Source of the DNA: Cohnella sp. OV330
GTDB taxonomy: Bacteria > Bacillota > Bacilli > Paenibacillales > Paenibacillaceae
Direction: 5' to 3'
Assembly: GCF_900112065.1 (NCBI RefSeq)
Contig: NZ_FOKE01000014.1
Location: forward strand, 186,001 to 250,000
DNA length: 64,000 nt
Shown here: one piece after another, positions 1-10,748 of the stretch
Layout of the letters: each line of letters begins with the position of its first letter
How positions within the stretch are numbered: position 1 is the stretch's first letter
Made by a program: the position numbers and the translations under genes
The notes under the pieces: generated by a model
Told to the model about the DNA's origin: nothing
Database searches by the model: none
The model's input: the letters and a program-made list of their open reading frames with translations, nothing else

Positions 1-396
1 CTGGCGGTCGAGCGCGAACAAATCCGGGAAATTACCGGATGCCATCCGGACGTTCAGCTGGTTTTTGTAGTCGTCGCCGGAGGCGTATACGGTCAGGTTA
101 AAGTCGACGTTCAGCGCTTTGTCCAGTTCCTTCTTGATGATGTCCTGGTCCGGAGCGGGCAGATTGTTGCCGGTCTCGATGACCTCCAGCTTGATCTTTT
201 TTCCGGAATCGGCGGTGGCTTGGGGCGTTGCGGCATCCGTGCTTGCCGGATTCGATGCGGACGACGAGCTTGAAGGCGAGTTTGAAGGCGACGATGAAGC
301 CTCGCTGTCGCCTCCGTTGCCGCACCCGGAGACGACGGCGCCGAGCAAAGCGATTGACGACAAGAGCGCAGTCCGTTTGATCGATTTCGAGGACAT
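1..396 (-). CDS. Extracellular solute-binding lipoprotein, carbohydrate ABC transporter (partial, 3' end outside window)
   Basis: The first 132 codons are visible; the gene runs off the left edge. The protein begins MSSKSIKRTALL, followed by a hydrophobic stretch and a lipobox VVSGC with the lipidated Cys at residue 25. A Ser/Asn/Ala-rich linker leads into an LplA-like opening (KIKLEVIETGNN). The ATG at 396 is preceded by AAAGGGG at a good distance. It lies 70 bp downstream of two LplB/LplC-like permease genes and is presumably their binding protein. This was read directly from the minus strand. Oligosaccharide specificity cannot be told from this part. Confidence 0.88.
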   Translation of the reverse strand, partial: MSSKSIKRTALLSSIALLGAVVSGCGNGGDSEASSSPSNSPSSSSSASNPASTDAATPQATADSGKKIKLEVIETGNNLPAPDQDIIKKELDKALNVDFNLTVYASGDDYKNQLNVRMASGNFPDLFALDRQ

Positions 397-436
397 GACG
401 AACCCCTTTCATACGCTATATTGGAGCGGCCGCCTT

Positions 437-457
437 CGTCCGGCTGAGGGCCGGACG
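437..457 (-). other. Intergenic hairpin between permease and binding-protein genes
   Basis: An 8-bp perfect inverted repeat (CGTCCGGC and GCCGGACG, 5-base loop) lies between the permease stop and the binding-protein start. There is no U-tract, so it looks like an mRNA-processing or stability element rather than a full terminator. Confidence 0.35.
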
Positions 458-466
458 GCGACCGGG

Positions 467-1327
467 TCACCCTTTGATCGAGCCGAGCAGCATGCCTTTG
501 GTAAAGTATTTTTGAATAAACGGATAGACGACGAGCACCGGCAAGCTGGCGATCATGACGGAGGCCATCTGCAGGGTTTGCGTTGGCGTGATGTTGTCGG
601 CATTCTCGAGCGTCTGCTGGCTCTGCATGAGAATCTCGCGGACGATCACCTGCAGCGGGAACAGCGTCCGGTCGGTCACGTAGAAGATCGCCTGGAAAAA
701 CTCGTTCCAGTGGCCGACGAGATAGAACAAACCGATCGTCATGATCACGGGAACCGACAGCGGGGTTACGATTTGAAACAGGATGCGAAACTCCTTCGCC
801 CCGTCGATGCGGGCCGATTCGAACAGCTCCTCGGGCAAGCCCTCGAAAAAGCTTTTCATGATCAGGACATTGAAGCTCCAGATGGCATTCGGCAAGATCA
901 TCGCCCAGATCGAGTCGATCAACCCGACGGACTTGACGATCAGGTAGGTCGGAATGAGGCCGCCGCTGAAAATAAGCGTGAAGACGATCATGAGCAGAAA
1001 GATTCGGCGTCCGGGCAGGTTTTTACGGCTGAGCGGGTATGCCATCAGTCCAGTCAAAATGAGGTTGACCGCGGTGCCTACGACGGTGATCAGCACGGTG
1101 ACTTTAAACGCCTGCGGCAAATTCGATTGCGTCAGCAGCGTCTTGTAAGCCGAAAACGTCACGTCCCTTGGGATGAGAATAAACCCGCCGTTGCGAAGCA
1201 CTTCTCCGAAGGGCGTGATCGATACGGAGATGACGTAGAGGATCGGGAAGATGGCCAGGAGGGCGCAAAAGACGAGAACGGCATAAACGAGGACGTTGAA
1301 CAGCCGGTCTTCCAGGCCTTTTACCAT
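467..1327 (-). CDS. Carbohydrate ABC transporter permease, LplC/MalG-like (CUT1)
   Basis: A polytopic inner-membrane subunit of about 286 aa that forms the translocation channel with the permease encoded just upstream. About six hydrophobic segments are visible. A cytoplasmic EAA-type loop (ELFESARIDGAKEF) lies near residues 166-178, where the ATPase docks. I chose the ATG at 1327 rather than an earlier start at 1342 because GGGGGAAGG sits right before it. It overlaps the preceding gene by 7 bp, indicating translational coupling. No ATPase gene is present in the locus; in Bacillus-type CUT1 systems a shared MsmX-like ATPase encoded elsewhere usually energises such importers. Confidence 0.93.
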   Translation of the reverse strand: MVKGLEDRLFNVLVYAVLVFCALLAIFPILYVISVSITPFGEVLRNGGFILIPRDVTFSAYKTLLTQSNLPQAFKVTVLITVVGTAVNLILTGLMAYPLSRKNLPGRRIFLLMIVFTLIFSGGLIPTYLIVKSVGLIDSIWAMILPNAIWSFNVLIMKSFFEGLPEELFESARIDGAKEFRILFQIVTPLSVPVIMTIGLFYLVGHWNEFFQAIFYVTDRTLFPLQVIVREILMQSQQTLENADNITPTQTLQMASVMIASLPVLVVYPFIQKYFTKGMLLGSIKG

Positions 1328-2223
1328 ATCCCTTCCCCCCATCTCTTGGCCACGTTGTTGGCAAACAGGACGAGCGCCATGCCGATCAGCGACTTAAACA
1401 GCCCGACGGCTGAGGCAAGGCTGAAATTCAGTTGCTGCAAACCCGTTCGGTACACCCAGGTGTCCAATATGTCGGCGACCGGGTAAACCTGAATGTTGTA
1501 CAGAATATAGATCTGGTCGAAGCCGGCGTCGAGCAGATGCCCGAGCTTTAAAATAAAGAGCAGGACGATGACGCTGCGGATGCCGGGGATCGTAATGTGC
1601 CAGATCATCCGAAGCCGGCTGGCGCCGTCCACCCTCGCCGCTTCGTATAACGTCGGATCGATGCCCGCGATCGCGGCCAGATAGATGATGGCGCCCCAGC
1701 CGAGATTTTGCCAAACCTCCGAGCCGACGAGCACGCTGCGAAACGTTTCGGTGGACGTCAGAAACGGATAGGAGCTGCCGCCGGCCTCGACGAGCCAGCG
1801 GTTCACGATTCCGCCGTTTTGAGAGAACAGCGCGATCAGAATGCCGAAAATGATCACCCAGGACAAAAAGTGAGGCATATAAGTCAGCGTCTGCACGATG
1901 GAGCGCAGCCAACGGATCCGGCATTCGTTCAGCAGCAGCGCGAGCAAGATCGGCGGGATGGTGCCCCAAACGAGCTTGTATAGGCTGATCAGCAGCGTAT
2001 TCCTCAGCAGCTCCCCGAAATAGGGCGACTGGTAGAACGTTTCGAAATGTTTGTACCAGGGATTCGCCCAAGGGCTGTGCAGGATGCCGTCCATCATCGA
2101 AAAATCCTTGAACGCGATGACCATGCCGTACATCGGAAAGTACCGGAAAACGAGATAAAAGACGACGCCGGGCAGCAGCATGACATAAAAGGGCCAAAAT
2201 TTACGCAAGGCGGCGAGAGCCAT
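1321..2223 (-). CDS. Carbohydrate ABC transporter permease, LplB-like (CUT1)
   Basis: A 300-aa membrane protein opening MALAALRKFWPFYVMLLPG, with six predicted membrane segments and the EAA loop LYEAARVDG near residues 192-200. The family segment FPMYGMVIAFKDF near residue 29 is typical of LplB/YtcP-type permeases for oligosaccharides. It is the first gene of the permease-permease-binding protein unit. A cre-like box lies 32 bp upstream, suggesting catabolite repression by CcpA. The kinase gene upstream ends 118 bp away, so this unit probably has its own promoter. Confidence 0.93.
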   Translation of the reverse strand: MALAALRKFWPFYVMLLPGVVFYLVFRYFPMYGMVIAFKDFSMMDGILHSPWANPWYKHFETFYQSPYFGELLRNTLLISLYKLVWGTIPPILLALLLNECRIRWLRSIVQTLTYMPHFLSWVIIFGILIALFSQNGGIVNRWLVEAGGSSYPFLTSTETFRSVLVGSEVWQNLGWGAIIYLAAIAGIDPTLYEAARVDGASRLRMIWHITIPGIRSVIVLLFILKLGHLLDAGFDQIYILYNIQVYPVADILDTWVYRTGLQQLNFSLASAVGLFKSLIGMALVLFANNVAKRWGEGIW

Positions 2224-2254
2224 ACTTTCCTCCTTTCAGATGATTCGGCTTGGA

Positions 2255-2268
2255 TGTAAGCGTTATCT
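2255..2268 (-). promoter_or_regulatory. Candidate CcpA catabolite-responsive element (cre)
   Basis: TGTAAGCGTTATCT fits the cre consensus TGWAARCGYTWNCW at every position. It lies 32 bp before the start of the LplB-like permease gene, in a spacer of only 117 bp, a position suited to carbon catabolite repression of the transporter genes. Confidence 0.6.
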
Positions 2269-2340
2269 GCAATTAGTGTATGACGGACTCGGCCTCCTCC
2301 GTTATGCGCAATTTCCGTAAAAGTGTTCGATTTTCCAACC

Positions 2341-4086
2341 CTACACGGGCTGGGAGAGCGGCAGCTCGACGCGCACGACGGTGCCCACGCCCTTCCGTCC
2401 GCCGATGCGCAAGCCGTACGGCTCGCCGAAATGGATGCGAATGCGTTCGTGGACGTTCGCGAAGCCGATGCCGGTAAAGGAGTGCCGGGAGGGCTCGGCC
2501 GCCTGCTTGCGATAGGCATCCCGAATGTCGCCTCGGCTCATGCCCACGCCGTCGTCGCGGACGTATAGGCGCAGCCTTCCGTCATGAACGGTCCCCGTCA
2601 CGACGACGCTCCCTCCGCCCTTCGGCGCGAGACCGTGGAACAACGCGTTTTCGACGAGGGGCTGCAGCGTCAGCTTCAATACGCGCAGCTGCAGCAGCTC
2701 GGGCCCGATCTCGATCCGGCAGCCGTATTTGGCGCCGTAGCGGACTTGCTGGATATGCATGTACATCCTAAGGCCTTCAAGCTCTTCCTCCAGGGCGACG
2801 AACTCGCCCTGCCTGTCGAAGCTGAAGGTGAGCAGGCCGACCAGCGACCGGATCGTCTTCCGGACGTCGTCGATCTTCTGCTGCTTGGCCATGCTGCTGA
2901 TGCAAGCGAGCGTATTGTACAAAAAGTGCGGCGCGATTTGGCTGCGCAGCATCTTCAGCTCGTATTCCTTCTTTTTTTCCTCCGCGCGCTTCGTCTCGTG
3001 AAGCAAATGCTGGATTCGAGCCAGCATTGCGTTGAAACTTCTCGCGAGCCTTCCGATCTCGTCGCGGCGATTTTCGGGCAGCTTGGAGACGACCTGGAAG
3101 TCATGCAGCCGATCCATCTTGTTCACAAGTCCGCGGATCGGCCGCGTCAGCGTCCGCGACAGCATATAGGCGCTGAACAGCAAAATAACGATCCAAAGCA
3201 TGGTCGCATTGCGGTAATTGCCGTAGAGCGGCTGCAAATCCTTATAAAAGCTGTCCTCGGGGATAAACGCGATGAGCGACCAGCCCAGCCGGTTTTTCGC
3301 CGATTTCACGGCGATGAGCCGTTCTCCTTTTACGGTCATGCTGTCCGCTCCGGTTTTCAATCCGGGCAGCTTGGCCGTAAATTCGGGGAGCAGCTCCGGC
3401 GGATAGGTTCCCGGCATGACGGGGAGCAACCGTTCGCCCGCTTCCATGCGGTTGATGACGTTCCCGTTCGCGGTAACGAGCGTGAAGGCTTGATAGATGA
3501 GCGGAGAAATGCGCGATACGAGGAGATCGAGGCCCAGCTCGGCGATGATGACCCCTTGGACCTCGTTGTTCCGGTCTTTGACAGGCATCATATAAGCGAG
3601 CGTGCGGCCGGACAACGGGGAAATGTACGGCTCGCTCACCTGGATCGAGCCGTAGTTGCCCAGCGCCTGGGCGTACAGCTCTTCCAGGTGGGGATTGCCG
3701 ATAATGTCGTAATTGACTTGCGTATTGGAGAAAACGGTGCCGTCGCTCCTCACGAAGTACAGCGTCCTGACGACGGAGCTGTTGTAATCGGCAAAGCTCT
3801 GCAGCGTACGAACCACCTCTGTCTGGCTGCCGCTCTCCAGCAGGTCCTGTCTCGTCGAGAGAAGCAACAAAATGTTCTCGACGTTGTCCAGCGTCGCGTC
3901 GATGTATTGATTCGTCCTCGCCACGAGCAGCTCCGCATCCTTCGTGACCTGATCCTTGAGCAGCGTCTCCGCTTCGCTAAGGTTGCTCCACGCCAGCAGA
4001 AGAAAGAGAAGCAGCGTGACCAGAAACAAATAAAAAAACTGCTTCGTGGCGATCCCCATATGGCCAAGCCGTCCGATGAGCTTCAT
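2341..4086 (-). CDS. Sensor histidine kinase, YesM family
   Basis: A 581-aa membrane kinase. It has an N-terminal membrane segment (about residues 13-33), an extracytoplasmic sensor region of about 260 residues (Cache-like by position), a second membrane segment (about 295-310), a HAMP linker, and a His_kinase domain with the phospho-acceptor motif SQIAPHFLYNTL (His387). The N-box is LQPLVENALFHG (Asn480), with glycine-rich ATP-lid motifs following. The start overlaps the stop of the response regulator by ATGA, so the two are coupled. It probably senses an extracellular sugar or the loaded binding protein and phosphorylates the adjacent regulator to induce the transporter genes. Confidence 0.95.
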   Translation of the reverse strand: MKLIGRLGHMGIATKQFFYLFLVTLLLFLLLAWSNLSEAETLLKDQVTKDAELLVARTNQYIDATLDNVENILLLLSTRQDLLESGSQTEVVRTLQSFADYNSSVVRTLYFVRSDGTVFSNTQVNYDIIGNPHLEELYAQALGNYGSIQVSEPYISPLSGRTLAYMMPVKDRNNEVQGVIIAELGLDLLVSRISPLIYQAFTLVTANGNVINRMEAGERLLPVMPGTYPPELLPEFTAKLPGLKTGADSMTVKGERLIAVKSAKNRLGWSLIAFIPEDSFYKDLQPLYGNYRNATMLWIVILLFSAYMLSRTLTRPIRGLVNKMDRLHDFQVVSKLPENRRDEIGRLARSFNAMLARIQHLLHETKRAEEKKKEYELKMLRSQIAPHFLYNTLACISSMAKQQKIDDVRKTIRSLVGLLTFSFDRQGEFVALEEELEGLRMYMHIQQVRYGAKYGCRIEIGPELLQLRVLKLTLQPLVENALFHGLAPKGGGSVVVTGTVHDGRLRLYVRDDGVGMSRGDIRDAYRKQAAEPSRHSFTGIGFANVHERIRIHFGEPYGLRIGGRKGVGTVVRVELPLSQPV

Positions 4087-5702
4087 GTTCGGTTCTCCCT
4101 CCCGTCTCCGCTTCGTTCAGCTTGATAGCCGAGCCGCTTCACGTCGGTCGGCGCGGCTCCCGCCCAGTTGCGGAACGTGGACGTAAAGTAGCGGTAATTC
4201 GGAATGCCCACCGCCTCCGCGACTTCATAAACCTTCATGTCGGTCTCGCGCAGCAGCTTCAGCGCCTTCTCCATTCGAAGCCGAAGCACGAGCTGATGCA
4301 CCGACTCCCCGGTCTCTTCCTTGAACAGCCTGCCGAAATACTCGGGACCGAGGCCGATGCGCTGGGCGACGATCGGCAGCGACAGCGGTTCCTGCAGATG
4401 CGCCTGAATCCAGCTCCGCGCTTCGACGATCTCGCGGCGCGGTCCGGCTTCGGGAGCCGTGCGCACCAGGCCGGCCCAACGCGTCTCCAGCTCGCCCCAG
4501 TCCGAAGCGCCGCTGAGCTCGATTTGCGGATCGGGATGGCCCGGACGCGAACGCGACAGCCACTCGGAGGTCCAACCGGCGAGCCAACGCTTGATGGCGG
4601 CGGGACGAAAACGGCGCTCCGCGCACCACGGCGCGACGTCGCCCTGCATCGTCCGCAAGAGCCGGTCGGCGTTCATCCCGGCTTGGCCGAACAAGCCGGA
4701 CAGATGACGCCGGTGCGCGGGCTCCAGCTCGGAGAGCGGCTTAGGCGAGCCGATTTTGATGCTCGGAGACGGCGCGGCGTCGTAAAAGCCCGCTTCCCTC
4801 CACCAGGACGCAGCCTCGAGAAGCGCCCATACGTCCGCCCGGCTTCGGGCCAAGCCCCCCACCGTCGCGGACAGCGCGATTCCTTGCTCTTCGATCAGCG
4901 GCGTCTCCCCGCTCTCGGCCTCGGCCAGCAGCGCGCCGAGCAGTCGTTCCAGGCGCAGCCGAACCTCCTCCGGCTCCTCGGCTTCCGAAAACCAAACGGC
5001 GTATTCGCCGCCCCTCAGCGGAAACCACGCCTTGCAGGTCGGCGTACGCCGTTCGTACTCGAGCAGACTCTCCTGAACGGCATCCTGCGCGATAAGGAGC
5101 TCGTCCTCCGGAGCCGTCAGGCGAAGGAGGACGAATCGCAAGGGCAGCCGGTCCTCAGCGAAGCCCAGAAGCGCCCAATCGTCGTCGGAAATGTCCCCCG
5201 GCGCCGGCGCGCGCCCTCGGCCGGTTTCGGCGCGATGATCCTTGAGCCGCGTCTCCAATCTTCTTGCCGCCTTCAGCCTGCGAAGCATGATCTCCCTGCC
5301 AAAATGCCCCCGGTCGCGCAGCAGGGTCTCCCCGGCTTTTCGCAGCGCCCGCTTCAGCTCCTCTTCGTCCAGCGAAACCTTCAGGATGTAATCGGACGCG
5401 CCGAGCGCGATCGCTCTCCTCGCATACTCGAAATCGCTATGGCAGGTCAGCAGAATAATCTGCGTGACAGGATGGTTTTTGCGCAGCTCGCGGATGAACG
5501 TCAAGCCGTCCATAATCGGCATCGTAATGTCGGTCACGACGATGTCCGGCGAATATTTTTCGCACAGGGCCAGCGCCTCCTCGCCATTTTCCGCCTCGCC
5601 GATCAGCACCGCGTCGCAGGCTTCCCAAGGGAACGCGCGCAGCTCCTCGCGGATCGGATATTCGTCGTCCACGATGACAACGCCAATCGGTTTCTTCGTC
5701 AT
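4083..5702 (-). CDS. Response regulator, YesN type (receiver plus AraC HTH)
   Basis: About 539 aa. The N-terminal receiver has the VDDE acidic pocket, phospho-acceptor Asp58 (VVTDITMP) and a conserved Lys near residue 108. A long central region is followed by a C-terminal AraC-type double HTH (ARSWIQAHLQEPLSLPIVAQ onward). I chose the ATG at 5702 over an upstream one at 5774 because GGGAGG precedes it and MTKKPIGVVIVDDE is the natural receiver start. The upstream ATG would also lie inside the 24-bp hairpin. It is coupled to the kinase gene and is the likely activator of the adjacent permease and binding-protein genes. Confidence 0.94.
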   Translation of the reverse strand: MTKKPIGVVIVDDEYPIREELRAFPWEACDAVLIGEAENGEEALALCEKYSPDIVVTDITMPIMDGLTFIRELRKNHPVTQIILLTCHSDFEYARRAIALGASDYILKVSLDEEELKRALRKAGETLLRDRGHFGREIMLRRLKAARRLETRLKDHRAETGRGRAPAPGDISDDDWALLGFAEDRLPLRFVLLRLTAPEDELLIAQDAVQESLLEYERRTPTCKAWFPLRGGEYAVWFSEAEEPEEVRLRLERLLGALLAEAESGETPLIEEQGIALSATVGGLARSRADVWALLEAASWWREAGFYDAAPSPSIKIGSPKPLSELEPAHRRHLSGLFGQAGMNADRLLRTMQGDVAPWCAERRFRPAAIKRWLAGWTSEWLSRSRPGHPDPQIELSGASDWGELETRWAGLVRTAPEAGPRREIVEARSWIQAHLQEPLSLPIVAQRIGLGPEYFGRLFKEETGESVHQLVLRLRMEKALKLLRETDMKVYEVAEAVGIPNYRYFTSTFRNWAGAAPTDVKRLGYQAERSGDGRENRT

Positions 5703-5764
5703 TTCGCGCGAAGCCTCCCGTCCTCTCTTCTGTTTTATTTTTATGCGCCGATTCGCGCGAAATG

Positions 5765-5820
5765 GCAAACGCAAACAGGACGAAGCGGTTTTTTGTCCGC
5801 TTCGTCCTGTTTGCGTTTGC
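5765..5820 (-). terminator. Perfect 24-bp hairpin between epimerase and response-regulator genes
   Basis: The arms 5765-5788 and 5797-5820 are perfect inverted repeats around an 8-base T-rich loop. The hairpin lies 30 bp past the stop of the epimerase-like gene and 63 bp before the regulator start. No U-run follows on the minus strand, so termination is uncertain; it may instead protect or separate transcripts. Confidence 0.55.
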
Positions 5821-5849
5821 GATTCGATCCGAATATTAAGCGGCGACGG

Positions 5850-6782
5850 TCATGCCGCGTCCCAGCCAAGGCGAACCGTCATCGTCCACTCGTATGCTTG
5901 TCCGGGCGGTATCGTCTGGGCGGTACCGTTCGCCCTCGCCCGGTCCAGCGAATCGAAGTAGCCGATCGACGGCTCCAGCGCGACGGCGTTTTGGCGATTG
6001 AACATGCCTTCGTCGATCCAGACGCCGATATAAGGAACCCGCTGCGGGTCGAAGTCCATCCGCAGCCAATCCCCGCTTCGCTCGCAGGAGAGGCCGCACC
6101 AGCCCTCGGACACCTTGCCCGGCGCGTAGAACTTCCGTCCGTCGCCCTTCGGGCTGGCGTCGACGCCCGCCTCCTCCGCCGTCCAAGCATACCGCTCGCC
6201 CTCCTGCCGGGCGGCGCCGCCGAATACGCACAGCATCTCCTGCGCCGACGGCGGCAGCTCAATGCGCGTCGGCTCCGACACGACGAACTGCGGATGCGGC
6301 ACCCAGAGGAAGGGCAGCGGCGATTCCCCCAGGTTTTCGGCGCGATAATCCATCCGAAGCGTATCGGCAGCCGTGAAAGAGAGGCTCCTGCTCAGCCTGT
6401 AAGGCAGCGCCACGCCGTCGACCGAGCAGTCGATTCGGCCTTCTCGTACGACGGCATCCCAGGCAAGCGCCCATACTTCGCCGTGATCGGGAAGCATTCG
6501 CTCCCCTCCGGCCTCGGCTGCGCAGGGCTCGATCGTCGGGAAGCATTCGTCCCAGCCGCTCATGTCCGCATCCCCGAAGGCGGAGCCGTAAGCAGGCTGC
6601 CCCATCGTCAGAAGGTCCGACTGTACGAGCCATTCCTTGCTTGTCGGCTTGTACAGCAAAGAGACGATCTTGCCGCCGAGCCCCGGGATCAGCTCGACGC
6701 GGGTCTCATCCGTCTCCATAACGATCGATTCGCGATTTTTATAGACGTCGGACCGGATTGGAACGTCTGCCAATGAAGCCAT
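5850..6782 (-). CDS. Aldose 1-epimerase-like protein (galactose-mutarotase fold)
   Basis: About 310 aa, with the pattern of the galactose-mutarotase superfamily: an early VELIPGLGGKIVSL strand, then WDECFPTIEP, DHGEVWALAW (the catalytic-His region of mutarotases) and FLWVPHPQF. No signal peptide, so cytoplasmic. It probably interconverts anomers or acts on a sugar released by the neighbouring DUF1680 enzyme. The start is uncertain. AGGAGG directly abuts the ATG at 6782, too close for normal use, and stands 9 bases before an in-frame TTG at 6773, which may be the true start. It is probably co-transcribed with the DUF1680 gene upstream. Confidence 0.82.
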   Translation of the reverse strand: MASLADVPIRSDVYKNRESIVMETDETRVELIPGLGGKIVSLLYKPTSKEWLVQSDLLTMGQPAYGSAFGDADMSGWDECFPTIEPCAAEAGGERMLPDHGEVWALAWDAVVREGRIDCSVDGVALPYRLSRSLSFTAADTLRMDYRAENLGESPLPFLWVPHPQFVVSEPTRIELPPSAQEMLCVFGGAARQEGERYAWTAEEAGVDASPKGDGRKFYAPGKVSEGWCGLSCERSGDWLRMDFDPQRVPYIGVWIDEGMFNRQNAVALEPSIGYFDSLDRARANGTAQTIPPGQAYEWTMTVRLGWDAA

Positions 6783-6933
6783 CCTCCTCATTCACGTGGC
6801 CGGCGGCCTCCGCAGCCGGCACGGCGATACGACGAACTTTATCTTTTCACTTTACGATGGGTCGTCTCCCGCGCCAATTCACGATAATCGGCTTTTGATG
6901 GAGGATTTTCGGATTTTGATCCTGCGTTTTCCC

Positions 6934-8835
<1,902 letters not shown>

Positions 8836-9029
8836 CTTCTCGCACCTCGCGTGTTCGGAATATCAACGAATATAGCACGGGACTTCCATGCCCGCCGATA
8901 GCCTAACGCACACAAAAATGGTCCGATCACAACCTCCTTTTGTACCCTTACAGACTTGCCGCATCTTTTTCTTTATACTATGTAAAAGGCAAAATAGAAG
9001 GGAATATGACCTTTACTGGAGGGTGCCGA

Positions 9030-9887
9030 ATGTTCCAATTCATCTCTCCGCCCTTGCCGCACTTCATCTACTGCGGAGAAGACACGTATCCTGCAGGGGG
9101 GCGGCATTCCGATCGTTCCGGCATCGGCGTATTCGATCTGCTGATCGTGACGCGCGGCTGTCTCTACATGGCCGAGGAGTCGATATCGCTCGAAATTCCG
9201 GCGGGCTCGTTCGCCCTTCTCCGGCCGGACCGCGCGCATCGGTCTACGGCGCCCTGCCGGGAGGAAACGCATTTCTACTGGGCTCACTTCCAGACGCTCG
9301 GCAGCTGGCACGAGACGGACCAAGAGCTGGCTCCTGCCGAGCTTCGTCCGGACGACGTTCTTCACGAGATCCATCGCTTCGCGTTTTATTTGCCGCGGTC
9401 CGGTAAGCTCTCGTCGCCGGATGCCGCATACGACTGGCTGCGGCAACTGTCGTCCTTGCAAGCGGACACCGTTTCGTCCTCGCAATGGCGCCAGCAGCTC
9501 GTCTTCCAGGAGCTTCTGCTCCGCCTGCAAGCGGACGCGACGATGCCCGAGCGCGATTCTTACTTGACCATCGCCGAGGAGGCTGCGGCTTTCCTGCGCA
9601 AGAATTACCGGGATGCGCTGAACTACAAATCGATGTCGGAGACGCTTCATTTCCATTCCAACTATGTGTCCCTCTGCATGAAGCGCGCCTTCGGCTATAC
9701 GCCGCTCCAGTATTTGACCCGTTATCGCGTCGAACAAGCCAAGCGGCTGCTCATCGATACGAACGAACCCGTCGGCCGCATCGCCGAGGAGACCGGCTTC
9801 GGCTCGTTTCCGTATTTCGTCCGCTGCTTCGGCAGGCAGGTCGGCACGACGCCCAAGTCCTTCCGGATGCGATTCCGGCAAGGCTAA
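9030..9887 (+). CDS. AraC family transcriptional regulator
   Basis: About 285 aa: an N-terminal cupin-like sugar-sensing half (FIYCGEDTYPAGGRHSDR, ending in a PDRAHRS strand) and a C-terminal AraC double HTH (about residues 185-283; MSETLHFHSNYVSLCMKRAF and the second helix IAEETGFGSFPYF). I placed the start at ATG 9030, behind GGAGG with 8-base spacing; earlier in-frame ATGs at 8940 and 9006 lack a good site. It is transcribed divergently from the DUF1680 gene over a 194-bp spacer, a usual arrangement for a local activator. Confidence 0.92.
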   Translation: MFQFISPPLPHFIYCGEDTYPAGGRHSDRSGIGVFDLLIVTRGCLYMAEESISLEIPAGSFALLRPDRAHRSTAPCREETHFYWAHFQTLGSWHETDQELAPAELRPDDVLHEIHRFAFYLPRSGKLSSPDAAYDWLRQLSSLQADTVSSSQWRQQLVFQELLLRLQADATMPERDSYLTIAEEAAAFLRKNYRDALNYKSMSETLHFHSNYVSLCMKRAFGYTPLQYLTRYRVEQAKRLLIDTNEPVGRIAEETGFGSFPYFVRCFGRQVGTTPKSFRMRFRQG

Positions 9888-9937
9888 AAGGTTAGCGTCG
9901 TTATTCCCGCTTACAAGTGAATGAATCTCGTAATTGC

Positions 9938-9960
9938 AAGCCGATCGATCCGATCGGCTT
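9938..9960 (+). terminator. Hairpin after the AraC gene
   Basis: A 10-bp perfect stem AAGCCGATCG / CGATCGGCTT with a 3-base loop, 51 bp past the AraC stop. The T content after it is weak, so it may be an inefficient terminator. Confidence 0.45.
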
Positions 9961-9976
9961 GGTTCTCGTTCATGCC

Positions 9977-10003
9977 ATCCGTTTAATAGTCTACTAAACG
10001 GAT
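9977..10003 (+). promoter_or_regulatory. Inverted repeat in the leader of the SRAP gene
   Basis: The 9-bp arms ATCCGTTTA and TAAACGGAT flank a 9-base spacer. The repeat ends just before the Shine-Dalgarno GGAAAGG. It could be an operator or an mRNA hairpin; it does not match the Bacillus LexA box. Confidence 0.35.
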
Positions 10004-10025
10004 TTCTCGGAAAGGATGACCGGCC

Positions 10026-10706
10026 ATGTGCGGACGCTACACAATACAAACGACGCTCGAGGAGCTGATGGCGATGTTCGCGCTGGATCGCATCGGCGAT
10101 GTCCATTTGACGCCGAATTATAACGTGGCTCCTTCCCATGCCGTCCCCGCCATTATCGAAGAAGGAGGCGAACGGCTGCTGGCCGAATTCCACTGGGGCT
10201 TGATCCCTTTTTGGGCCAAGGATACGAAGATCGGCTTTAAAATGATCAACGCGCGCGCCGAATCTGTATTTACCAAGCCCGCGTATAAAGGGCTCGCGAA
10301 ACGCAGGAGAGCGATCATACCGGCGGACGGATTTTACGAGTGGCAAAAATCAGAGAACGGAAAACAGCCTTATCGTTTCGTCTTAAAAAACGGAGATCCG
10401 TTCGGATTCGCGGGACTATGGGACGAATGGGACGGCCCCGACGGGCCTTTGCGGAGCTGCACCATTATTACGACGAAACCGAACAAGCTCGTGAAAGAGA
10501 TTCACGACCGCATGCCGGTCATGCTGTCGCCGGACGCCTTGGATGCGTGGCTGGATCCGCATGAGGAGGATCCGGATCGTCTCGCGAAGCTTCTCGTTCC
10601 GTACGATGCGGACCAGATGAAGCGGTACCCGGTAAGCAAGGAAGTCGGCTCCGTCAAGAACACGGGTGCCGCACTGATTGAAGAGATTCCGCTTAACAGC
10701 AAGTAA
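10026..10706 (+). CDS. yedK: SOS response-associated peptidase (SRAP), abasic-site DNA-protein crosslink protein
   Basis: 226 aa. This family (HMCES/YedK) covalently caps abasic sites in single-stranded DNA through its N-terminal cysteine. All key residues are present and carry the same numbers as in E. coli YedK: Cys2 (MCGRYT), Asn75 (INARAES), Glu105 (GFYEW) and His160 (IHDRMP). Length is normal. A standalone gene between an AraC regulator and a convergent two-component system. The start is behind GGAAAGG, and Cys2 must follow the initiator Met directly, which fixes the start. Confidence 0.97.
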   Translation: MCGRYTIQTTLEELMAMFALDRIGDVHLTPNYNVAPSHAVPAIIEEGGERLLAEFHWGLIPFWAKDTKIGFKMINARAESVFTKPAYKGLAKRRRAIIPADGFYEWQKSENGKQPYRFVLKNGDPFGFAGLWDEWDGPDGPLRSCTIITTKPNKLVKEIHDRMPVMLSPDALDAWLDPHEEDPDRLAKLLVPYDADQMKRYPVSKEVGSVKNTGAALIEEIPLNSK

Positions 10707-10748
10707 CGCAAGATCGGTTCCAGACGTTAACGCGACGGAGCCGCTCGT

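Noticed and set aside
119-1486. Long plus-strand frame of 455 codons
   Set aside because: Antisense to the binding-protein and permease genes; His/Asp/Arg-rich translation typical of shadows in GC-rich DNA.
4122-6776. Plus-strand frame of 884 codons
   Set aside because: Antisense to the regulator and epimerase genes; low-complexity Arg/Pro-rich translation, no ribosome site.
8956-8979. TTGCCG and TATACT as a promoter for the AraC gene at 9030
   Set aside because: Only 12 bp separate the boxes, too short for a sigma-A promoter.
9977-10003. Dyad before the SRAP gene as a LexA box
   Set aside because: Does not match CGAAC-N4-GTTCG; only an inverted repeat can be claimed.
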